Assembly: GCA_003641545.1 (NCBI GenBank)
Contig: QNAU01000106.1
Coordinates: 1 to 5,053, forward strand
Length of the DNA: 5,053 nucleotides
Direction of reading: 5' to 3'
Origin: Thermotoga sp.
Lineage (GTDB): Bacteria; Thermotogota; Thermotogae; B21-G9
Shown: piece after piece, positions 1-5,053 of the stretch
Numbering within the stretch: the first letter of the stretch is position 1
Layout of the letters: each line of letters begins with the position of its first letter
The notes under the pieces: generated by a model
Databases searched by the model: none
Told to the model about the DNA's origin: nothing
Seen by the model: only the letters and a program-made list of their open reading frames with translations
Position numbers and translations under genes: made by a program

Positions 1-381
1 TCCCAATTCGAGTTTGGCTATCTCAAGATCCAGCTCTTCAATTTCATCCTTCAATCTGAGAAAATCAGCATCGTTTTCTGGATCTTCCTTCGATACCGCT
101 ATCTCCATCAATTCGTTCAACAGATCTTCCTTCTCCTTCAGTATTTCCTCGATCTCTTCGAGCTTCTCGGTTATGAAAAGATACAGAAAAGCTGCATCGG
201 ATTCGGTCAAACCGCGTTTCTTCAACTCCAAGACGGAAGACAGTTGCTTCTGCAGTTTTTCACATCTTTGAAAATCTGTGTTGATATCTCCCACACCAAT
301 CGCGAGAGAAGTGATTGGAAGTAGGAAGATTAACATCAAAATCGCGAATAAGCAAAAATTATGAAGGTTTCTTCTCTTCAC
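1..381 (-). CDS. Exported coiled-coil protein, unknown function (3' end missing)
   Basis: I do not recognise this protein. Reading leftward from a GTG at 381, 127 codons stay open to base 1, so the C-terminal part lies outside the window. Residues 1-7 are basic (KRR). Residues 8-24 form a hydrophobic helix, followed by a plausible signal peptidase I site after TSLA (residue 27). There is no lipobox cysteine at that place, so a soluble periplasmic or envelope protein is more likely than a lipoprotein. The mature part is charged and helical: about 72-95 and 108-127 are Glu/Lys/Leu-rich with heptad-like spacing typical of coiled coils, and a single Cys sits at 40. GTG 381 is chosen because GGAGGTGA ends 5 bases upstream; an in-frame ATG at 396 and GTG at 390 lie on or before that site. 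The gene starts 34 bases after the BtpA-family gene and may be co-transcribed with it, but its role appears unrelated to nucleoside use. Confidence 0.72.
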   Translation of the reverse strand, partial: MKRRNLHNFCLFAILMLIFLLPITSLAIGVGDINTDFQRCEKLQKQLSSVLELKKRGLTESDAAFLYLFITEKLEEIEEILKEKEDLLNELMEIAVSKEDPENDADFLRLKDEIEELDLEIAKLELG

Positions 382-386
382 GGCTT

Positions 387-394
387 TCACCTCC
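387..394 (-). promoter_or_regulatory. Ribosome binding site deciding the GTG start of the left-edge gene
   Basis: On the minus strand this reads GGAGGTGA, a near-perfect anti-Shine-Dalgarno match, 5 bases before the GTG at 381. It rules against the in-frame ATG at 396 and GTG at 390 as starts, because these lie upstream of or inside the site. The same 8-mer with the same 5-base spacing to a GTG is found before the BtpA-family gene. Confidence 0.7.
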
Positions 395-400
395 ATGAAT

Positions 401-416
401 GGTAAGGTTTCTCACC
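401..416 (-). other. Small intercistronic hairpin after the BtpA-family stop codon
   Basis: On the minus strand GGTGAG and CTTACC flank an AAAC loop, giving a 6-pair stem with one G-U wobble. It starts on the last base of the TAG stop of the BtpA-family gene and ends 20 bases before the next start codon. No U-run follows, so it is not a canonical intrinsic terminator. It could be a weak RNA-processing or stability element, or chance. This is the only non-coding gap in the window. Confidence 0.25.
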
Positions 417-1204
417 TATTTTACCAAAATTTTCATCAATTTTTGAACCCTTGTAGGATCAACGGGATTCTCAACGATTCCATCCCTTTTGAAGAAAGTA
501 CCAACTATGGCACCATCTGCTATTCTTGATATAACATCAATGTTATCGGGTTTTACACCACTACCGACGAGAACGGGAACCTTCGAGATGGATTTTACTC
601 TCTTCAAAAATTCAAGATCTACCGGTTTGCCAGTTGCGGTTCCAGTTATTATCATGGCATCAACATATTTGTTGAAATCATCCAACAAGTCTTCAACATC
701 ACGATCAAAGATGGGATATGTATGTTTAACATTCAAATCTGCGAATATCATTACATCATTCGCATTCAATTCCTTTCTTAATCTCAACAATTTTGAGAAG
801 CTTGGAAATAGGATTCCAGCATTGTTGTAACGGAATTCGTTGAAAACCTCAACCCTTATGAATGAAGCACCGGTAGCCTTGGCTAAGGTTATCTCCTCCT
901 TCCAACAGTTGAACTCTATGTTCACACCCACTGGAACGCTGGAAAAAGAAATTATTTTCGAAACTATTCTAGTCATTATCAATAAAGGGAAAAGGTCTAT
1001 CCGTTCATTCAAAAAAGGTTTATCACCGAAGTTTTCAATCATCAATCCATCGACGCCATTGTTCATCAGAATTTTCGCATCATCTATTGCGGATTTCTCT
1101 ATTTCCTCGATACTTTCTCCATCGTATTTCACAGAACCTGGCAGTGGTTTTAAATGCACCATCCCTATGACAACAAATTTCTTCTTGAACACAGCTTCGA
1201 ACAC
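416..1204 (-). CDS. BtpA/SgcQ-family TIM-barrel protein
   Basis: A 262-residue protein of the BtpA family (BtpA was first linked to photosystem I stability in cyanobacteria; SgcQ is an E. coli relative in a sugar operon). Most members live in non-photosynthetic microbes and their reaction is not firmly known. Visible family motifs, counted from GTG 1204: GMVHLKPLPGS at 14-24, VDGLMIENFGD at 51-61, ATGASFIRVEV in the middle, ADLNVKHTYP, then TGTATG, and at the C-terminus VGSGVKPDN (GSG 214-216) and ADGAIVGTFFK (229-239). The last two resemble phosphate-gripping loops of TIM barrels that bind phosphosugars. The usual Asn-Asp segment after 'GVN' reads EFNCWKE here, so the copy is somewhat divergent. 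An upstream in-frame GTG at 1219 would add five residues, but GGAGGTGA at 1210-1217 overlaps that region and sits 5 bases before GTG 1204, so 1204 is preferred. It follows a nucleoside phosphorylase and a PfkB kinase, suggesting a role in nucleoside or pentose phosphate metabolism; this is an inference. Confidence 0.88.
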   Translation of the reverse strand: MFEAVFKKKFVVIGMVHLKPLPGSVKYDGESIEEIEKSAIDDAKILMNNGVDGLMIENFGDKPFLNERIDLFPLLIMTRIVSKIISFSSVPVGVNIEFNCWKEEITLAKATGASFIRVEVFNEFRYNNAGILFPSFSKLLRLRKELNANDVMIFADLNVKHTYPIFDRDVEDLLDDFNKYVDAMIITGTATGKPVDLEFLKRVKSISKVPVLVGSGVKPDNIDVISRIADGAIVGTFFKRDGIVENPVDPTRVQKLMKILVK

Positions 1205-1209
1205 TTCTC

Positions 1210-1217
1210 TCACCTCC
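1210..1217 (-). promoter_or_regulatory. Ribosome binding site of the BtpA-family gene containing the upstream stop codon
   Basis: The minus strand reads GGAGGTGA. Its last three bases (TGA, 1212-1210) are the stop codon of the nucleoside phosphorylase gene, so ribosomes finishing that gene stop exactly on the binding site for the next. It lies 5 bases before the GTG at 1204, supporting that start over the GTG at 1219, and indicates translational coupling. Confidence 0.7.
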
Positions 1218-1932
1218 ACAATTTTACTACCTTCAAGGAAAGTTCAACCAACTTCTTTTCAAGTTTGTATCTGTTATTTGGATCCAATCGTTTGTCGCTC
1301 GATATTGTGGAAGCACACAAAACACCGCTTTTCAATCCAAGAAGTCTGGATAGGATCAAAACGGTCGATGTTTCCATATCCATTCCCAGAATGCCGATCC
1401 TTTTCAAAAAACTTTGTTTGTATTTTAGGAAATCCACATCAATCAAGTTACCAGAGGAAAAATCTGTATAGAAACTATCGCTTGATTTTATTATTCCAAA
1501 TATAATATTCTCATTCTGAAGCGAAAAAATCACCTTTAAGAATGATGTATCCGGTACAGCGGGATACGATTGTTCCACATAATTGATCGTGAGACCATCT
1601 CCCCTCATGGCACCAATTGGAATTATTATCTTACCAAGATTTTCCTCATCGAAAACCAACATGGTTCCCGCTCTGAGGATTTTTTGAACCCCAAGGTTCG
1701 CCAATTCTTCGATGACAATGGCTGTAGAAGGAGCCCCCATTCCAGTGGAGATTATCAGAATATTCCTGTTATGATACTTCATCTTCGCAAGAACAAATTC
1801 TCTCTTCTCAAAGAATACCTCCGAATCATCCGCTGCTTCCTTGAAGAGATCGATTCTGGCTCTGTCGCCAACAAGTATCGCATGTTTTGGTATCTCACCG
1901 TTCACCTCAAAATCGAGATAAATTCTGTTCAT
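1210..1932 (-). CDS. Nucleoside phosphorylase, PNP/UDP family (uridine phosphorylase-like)
   Basis: A 240-residue member of the PNP/UDP phosphorylase family I, which splits a nucleoside with phosphate into a base and (deoxy)ribose-1-phosphate in the cytoplasm; E. coli uridine phosphorylase has 253 residues. Phosphate-site features are visible: GDRAR at 22-26, Arg44 (the Arg given by the partner subunit in Udp), STGMGAPST at 62-70 followed by EE at 75-76, and RAGT at 87-90. SSDSFY lies at 150-155. The ribose-binding MDMET at 184-188 matches MEMES of Udp, with Asp replacing the first Glu. The Gln-x-Arg uracil-recognition residues expected just after the SSDSFY segment are absent (TDFSSGN instead), and the purine-type 'VSDH' motif is also not clear, so base specificity is open. 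ATG 1932 is preceded by GGGGAGG with a 5-base spacer and lies one base after the kinase stop codon, pointing to coupled translation. Its product would supply the neighbouring PfkB kinase. Confidence 0.87.
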   Translation of the reverse strand: MNRIYLDFEVNGEIPKHAILVGDRARIDLFKEAADDSEVFFEKREFVLAKMKYHNRNILIISTGMGAPSTAIVIEELANLGVQKILRAGTMLVFDEENLGKIIIPIGAMRGDGLTINYVEQSYPAVPDTSFLKVIFSLQNENIIFGIIKSSDSFYTDFSSGNLIDVDFLKYKQSFLKRIGILGMDMETSTVLILSRLLGLKSGVLCASTISSDKRLDPNNRYKLEKKLVELSLKVVKLWR

Positions 1933-1933
1933 A

Positions 1934-2824
1934 TCATCCTCCCCTCATTTTTTCATAGATGGTCTGTGCCCCCTTGTATTTAATGACTTGAGAGGCAATT
2001 TCCATGGCTGATCTAATAGCTTTTTCAACATTGTTGGATTTAGAAAGCTCACCCATCAATCCCACGGCAAAACCATCCCCGGCACCGGTGGGATCAACTG
2101 GTTTCTCAACCTTTGAAGGGGGGAAGCTAATTTCCCCGGAATTTCTTTCAATCAAAGTGGCTCCATTTTTTCCACGCGTTATTATCATCCATTCAAGATC
2201 TTCGTTGATGCGAAATAGATCCTGAAATTTTGGAATCTCCAGCGTTTTCAGCAAATAATTTGCCTCTCTTTCATTCATCACAATATTGTTAACATTTTTG
2301 CATATGTATGATAACTTCTCATCCGAAACGGAGGCTGGATCGATCTTGGCGCTCCAAAGTATTTTTGTCCTGTTCTTCGATCTTCTCAATATTTCATCGA
2401 TTGAATCCCAGGGAGAGATGGTAACAATGAGGTAATCGAAATCATCAGCTTTGTAATCTTTGGGGATGTGAATTTTCTCTGATATTCCAGGATAGTAAAA
2501 TATCAATTGTTCTCCAGTCGGATCATTGAATATCATGGAATATGCTCCTTTACCGTTGACGATTTCAATGTAATCCAGTTTGACCCCTAACTTCAGCAGG
2601 CGATCCCTGTATTCCACGTATCCTGGATCGGTACCAAAAGTGGTTATGGGAAATGTCTCAACGTCGTAGAGCAATTTCAAACCAACTGATATGTTCAAAC
2701 CGCATCCACCAGGATAATGATTCAACTCATGTTCAAAAAGTAAGGTGGTTTTGCCAAGTCCTTCAAATTTATTTATACTCATTATAATATCCAAACTGGG
2801 ATAACCCAACACAGCAATTTTCAT
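1934..2824 (-). CDS. PfkB/ribokinase-family carbohydrate or nucleoside kinase
   Basis: A 296-residue kinase close to the usual ribokinase length. It should transfer phosphate from a nucleotide to a sugar, sugar phosphate or nucleoside. The N-terminus has a beta strand leading to Asp12, the usual substrate-binding Asp. PGGCGLN at 38-44 is the glycine-rich first PfkB signature. NEREA at 184-188 is the NxxE motif tied to magnesium and phosphate. DPTGAGDGF at 244-252 is the second signature, with Asp250 as catalytic base and GAG as anion hole. All key residues are present, so it is probably active. Substrate cannot be read from sequence: ribose, ribose-1-phosphate, a nucleoside or pseudouridine are all possible. 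The phosphorylase next to it makes pentose-1-phosphate plausible. The ATG overlaps the TGA of the upstream hydrolase gene (ATGA, 2821-2824). Its own Shine-Dalgarno (GGATGTGA) is weak, which suggests dependence on translation of the gene before it. Confidence 0.9.
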   Translation of the reverse strand: MKIAVLGYPSLDIIMSINKFEGLGKTTLLFEHELNHYPGGCGLNISVGLKLLYDVETFPITTFGTDPGYVEYRDRLLKLGVKLDYIEIVNGKGAYSMIFNDPTGEQLIFYYPGISEKIHIPKDYKADDFDYLIVTISPWDSIDEILRRSKNRTKILWSAKIDPASVSDEKLSYICKNVNNIVMNEREANYLLKTLEIPKFQDLFRINEDLEWMIITRGKNGATLIERNSGEISFPPSKVEKPVDPTGAGDGFAVGLMGELSKSNNVEKAIRSAMEIASQVIKYKGAQTIYEKMRGG

Positions 2825-3381
2825 ATTTTCACATCCAGCAAATCCATCAGATCCTTTGAAGTTATGATCTCACCAATGTATCTTTCTATATCCTCCAAAG
2901 ATGCTTCATGAAGATGTTTCAAATTTGATGAGACACCATCACTGATCACGAAAACCTTGAACCCATTCTGGAATGCATCTTGAGCTGTTGCTCTAATACA
3001 AACGTTGGTTTTACAACCCACAATGAACACTTCACGAACATTTTCTTCCCTCAATATTAGATCAAGATCCGTTTTGAAGAATGCGCTGAATCTTCTTTTG
3101 AATATTACGTAATCACTTTCTTTAATTTCATCGTTCAGAACGGCTACTTCGCGTAAATCATCGAAAACAAAATGTTCGGGGAGCTTTGAAAATTCAAAAT
3201 CTGGTTTTCCACTTCTGTGTTTGTCGAATATGTGGAATATGGGATACTTCCTTTCCCTGAACAGTTCTATACTCTTTCTGATAACTGGGATGGTAAATTC
3301 AGCCTCTGGATAGTAAAATTTTCCGCCCTTCTCGAAAAAATCCTTCATCACATCTATCACTAATAGAGCCTTTTTCCTCAT
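2821..3381 (-). CDS. Isochorismatase-fold cysteine hydrolase, nicotinamidase-like
   Basis: A 186-residue cysteine amidohydrolase of the isochorismatase/nicotinamidase fold. The catalytic triad is complete: Asp10 in LLVIDVMKDF, Lys95 in VIFKRRFSAFFKTDLD, and Cys128 in GCKTNVCIRATAQDA, which includes the usual nucleophile strand followed by a helix. Putative metal ligands Asp53, His55 (FDKH) and His70 (PEHF) fall where nicotinamidases such as the Pyrococcus horikoshii enzyme (Asp10, Lys94, Cys133; Asp52, His54, His71) hold zinc. This favours an amidase such as nicotinamidase over true isochorismatases, which lack that metal site. The typical WPxHC around the third ligand is LPEHF here, so another amide or ureido substrate remains possible. 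The ATG overlaps the permease stop (ATGA, 3378-3381); GAGGAG lies 9 bases upstream. The setting between a nucleoside importer and a nucleoside phosphorylase suggests it acts on an imported compound or on the base released from it. Confidence 0.85.
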   Translation of the reverse strand: MRKKALLVIDVMKDFFEKGGKFYYPEAEFTIPVIRKSIELFRERKYPIFHIFDKHRSGKPDFEFSKLPEHFVFDDLREVAVLNDEIKESDYVIFKRRFSAFFKTDLDLILREENVREVFIVGCKTNVCIRATAQDAFQNGFKVFVISDGVSSNLKHLHEASLEDIERYIGEIITSKDLMDLLDVKI

Positions 3382-4235
3382 ACTCCCTCACTCCTCAAAT
3401 TTTTCAATGCGAGGGCGATTACGACAGCCAGATATGGTAACATCTGTATTATCTGGGGAGGTAATTCCACAAAACTTTGAAAGCGTATTTGAAGGCTTTC
3501 GGCAAAGCCAAAAATTAAACATGCAACTGATGTTAACAGTGGATTGGCTGAACCAAACAAAACAGATGCAAACGCTATGAACCCACGACCTGCAGTTATA
3601 TTCTTCGAGAATATCTGTAAGGTGAATACAAGATAACTACCTGCCAGTCCGCACAGAATACCTGAGATTATATAAGAAGTGTAGCGATAAAAATCTACTT
3701 TTATACCGAGCGAGAAAGCAGCTTCCAGATTTTCACCGCAAGCCCTCATTCTCAAACCGTACCTGGTTTTGTACAGTATGATCGCCGTGAGGAGAACGAA
3801 AAACCAAGACATATAAACTAAGATGTCGAATTCACTCATTATACCTATCCTTATGAGTGGAGATAATCTTGGAATCCGGGGGGAGGAAAATATACCTTTG
3901 ACACCGAATATGATCTGTAGAAAGTATCCGCTTAGTCCAACTGCCAAGAGATCGAGGGCTATTCCAACGATTATCAGATTGGCTTTCAGCTTTATCACAA
4001 AGAAGACATGCAAAAGTGCGAAAATGATTCCCGTCAATATTGCAGAGAAGATCCCCAGAATAATATTCTGTGTTCTGAATCCCACAACCGCAGCGGAAAA
4101 AGCGCTCAGCAACATGAGACCTTCCAATCCTATGTTCATCAATCCAACCTGTTGATTGAACACTCCTCCCATCGCTGCGAGGAGTATGGGAGTGGTTATC
4201 CTTATGCCGGAGGCTATCAAAAGTGGTAGATTCAT
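3378..4235 (-). CDS. BMP-type nucleoside ABC transporter permease (YufQ/NupQ-like)
   Basis: A 285-residue integral membrane protein of the branched-chain amino acid/ribose permease superfamily (BPD_transp_2), in the subgroup that works with BMP lipoproteins and imports nucleosides in Gram-positive bacteria, spirochetes and Thermotogota. Evidence: about eight hydrophobic segments spread over the whole length; NQQVGLMNIGLEG at 27-39, matching the N-terminal 'N-x-x-G-x-x-N-I-G-x-E-G' signature; YGLRMRACGENLEAA ending near 173, the cytoplasmic loop that contacts the ATPase; SGILCGLAG near 191-199; and GRGFIAFASVLFG at 216-228 followed by NP, the subgroup hallmark. It would form a heterodimer with the permease encoded just upstream. 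ATG 4235 overlaps the upstream TGA (ATGA, 4232-4235), and AGGTGAGG lies 4 bases before it. Substrate is inferred from family and neighbours, so purine or pyrimidine nucleosides, or related compounds, are all possible. Confidence 0.9.
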   Translation of the reverse strand: MNLPLLIASGIRITTPILLAAMGGVFNQQVGLMNIGLEGLMLLSAFSAAVVGFRTQNIILGIFSAILTGIIFALLHVFFVIKLKANLIIVGIALDLLAVGLSGYFLQIIFGVKGIFSSPRIPRLSPLIRIGIMSEFDILVYMSWFFVLLTAIILYKTRYGLRMRACGENLEAAFSLGIKVDFYRYTSYIISGILCGLAGSYLVFTLQIFSKNITAGRGFIAFASVLFGSANPLLTSVACLIFGFAESLQIRFQSFVELPPQIIQMLPYLAVVIALALKNLRSEGV

Positions 4236-5053
4236 ACAACCTCACCTTTCTTCGACTTTCTAAATATTAAAATGATCTTTGCCGTCACGAAGAAGATGAT
4301 CACTGCTTCTAAGACGTTCGATAAATCTATTGGTATTCCCGTCATTAACTCCATCATACTTCCACCACTTCTCAGAGCCCCGAAAAGTATCGCGACGAAA
4401 AGGCAACCTATAGGATGGTTATTCGAAAGGATTGCTATGGGTATTCCATCGGACCCATAACCAGGAGAGAAGAAATCATAAAATCTGTAATACACTCCAA
4501 GAATTTGAAGTGCTCCAACCAATCCACCTATAGCTCCACTCAACACCATCGATGTTATGATGATTTTATCCACATCTATACCGGATGCTTTGGCAAAGTA
4601 CATATTCTTACCACAAACCTTGGATTCGTAACCAAATTTTGTCCTTGAATTCACAATATAGAATATCAGAATAAGAGCCAGTGCTATGAAGAATGAAAGA
4701 TTCAACTGAGATCCTCTCATCAATCTGGGTAATTCCGCATTTTTGGATATTCTCTCCGACATCGAATTTGCAACACCGGGAACCTGGAAAGGATAGTTAA
4801 CCAGATAACTGGTAAATAGGATGGCAACATAGTTCAACATTATAGTTGAGACTATCTCATCAACCTTCAGCTTCACTTTCAAAATAGCCGGTATGTATCC
4901 CCATATTCCGCCAACCACCATGCTAAAAATCAGTGAGAATGGTATAACCACGAAAGAAGGTAGATTCGTAAACGTGAAACCGACCCAAGCGGAGGCAAAT
5001 GCACCAAGGTAGAGTGAGCCTTCCACGCCTATGTTGAAGACACCGGATCTGAA
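4232..5053 (-). CDS. BMP-type nucleoside ABC transporter permease (YufP/NupP-like), 5' end missing
   Basis: The reading frame is open to the right edge, giving 273 residues; family members have about 350, so roughly the first 75 residues lie outside. A GTG at 5026 is not the start: the codons before it encode FRSGVFNIG, which joins VEG to form the conserved 'SGVFNIGxEG' signature of this permease class. Other visible marks, counted from base 5053: KVDEIVSTIMLNYVA at 63-77; the cytoplasmic ATPase-contact loop with GKNMYFAKASGI at 148-159; SGAIGGLVGALQILG at 172-186; PGYGSDGIPIAIL at 197-209; NHPIG at 212-216; and LFGALRSGG at 223-231. Long hydrophobic segments occur throughout. It pairs with the next gene (ATGA overlap) as the two membrane subunits of one importer. 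The ATPase (YufO-like) and BMP lipoprotein genes are expected further upstream, beyond the window. Confidence 0.92.
   Translation of the reverse strand, partial: FRSGVFNIGVEGSLYLGAFASAWVGFTFTNLPSFVVIPFSLIFSMVVGGIWGYIPAILKVKLKVDEIVSTIMLNYVAILFTSYLVNYPFQVPGVANSMSERISKNAELPRLMRGSQLNLSFFIALALILIFYIVNSRTKFGYESKVCGKNMYFAKASGIDVDKIIITSMVLSGAIGGLVGALQILGVYYRFYDFFSPGYGSDGIPIAILSNNHPIGCLFVAILFGALRSGGSMMELMTGIPIDLSNVLEAVIIFFVTAKIILIFRKSKKGEVV

Noticed and set aside
14..271. Plus-strand serine-rich open frame
   Set aside because: Its Ser/Phe-rich composition is what the antisense of Glu/Lys-rich coiled-coil codons gives, and the minus strand there has a start, ribosome site and signal peptide.
379..415. 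Promoter in the gap before the left-edge gene
   Set aside because: The gap is only 34 bases and shows no convincing -35/-10 pair; a promoter inside the upstream gene cannot be excluded but is not visible.
401..416. Rho-independent terminator after the BtpA-family gene
   Set aside because: The stem is short with a wobble pair and is followed by ATTCATGG rather than a U-run.
416..1204. Photosystem I biogenesis role for the BtpA-like protein
   Set aside because: The name comes from cyanobacteria; neighbours here are nucleoside transport and cleavage genes, with nothing pointing to photosynthesis.
840..1505. Long plus-strand open frame of 221 codons
   Set aside because: It lies antisense to the BtpA-family and nucleoside phosphorylase genes, both of which have clear family motifs; its translation shows no recognisable motif.
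3832..4245. Minus-strand frame of 137 codons overlapping the second permease
   Set aside because: It is an alternate frame inside the permease; its Arg/His/Ser-rich translation has no family motif and is unlike the hydrophobic real product.
4232..5026. Treating GTG 5026 as the start of the right-edge permease
   Set aside because: The nine codons before it encode FRSGVFNIG, part of the conserved permease signature, so the gene simply continues past the window edge.

Overview
The window carries seven genes, all on the minus strand and packed almost without gaps, so it reads from right to left. Moderately AT-rich DNA, strong GGAGG-type ribosome binding sites, frequent AGA arginine codons, Glu/Lys/Ile-rich proteins and very tight gene packing suggest a thermophilic bacterium. 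A member of the Thermotogota is the most plausible host, but no phylogenetic marker is present and this assignment is an inference.

In transcription order (right to left): the 3' part of an ABC transporter permease of the YufP/NupP type, cut by the right edge (4232-5053); a second permease of the YufQ/NupQ type (3378-4235); an isochorismatase-fold cysteine hydrolase resembling nicotinamidases (2821-3381); a PfkB/ribokinase-family sugar or nucleoside kinase (1934-2824); a nucleoside phosphorylase of the PNP/UDP family (1210-1932); a BtpA/SgcQ-family TIM-barrel protein (416-1204); and, after a 34-base gap, the 5' part of an unrecognised exported coiled-coil protein cut by the left edge (1-381). 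The first six are joined by 4-base ATGA overlaps, a 1-base gap, or a stop codon lying inside the next ribosome binding site. This is strong evidence for one translationally coupled operon.

The two permeases are of the BMP-type nucleoside (or purine) importer class. The downstream enzymes fit a route in which an imported nucleoside is split by phosphate to a base plus (deoxy)ribose-1-phosphate. The PfkB kinase could then phosphorylate a pentose, pentose-1-phosphate or nucleoside, the amidohydrolase could process the released base or amide, and the BtpA-like barrel could act on the phosphosugar. The matching BMP lipoprotein and ATPase genes would be expected just beyond the right edge.

Two hypotheses deserve testing. 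One is nicotinamide riboside salvage (phosphorylase plus nicotinamidase). The other is a ribose-1-phosphate / ribose-1,5-bisphosphate type pathway in which the BtpA-family protein, whose biochemical role is poorly defined, is an enzyme. No RNA genes, mobile elements, CRISPR arrays or long non-coding stretches were seen. The only intergenic DNA is the 34-base gap near the left end, which holds a small hairpin.
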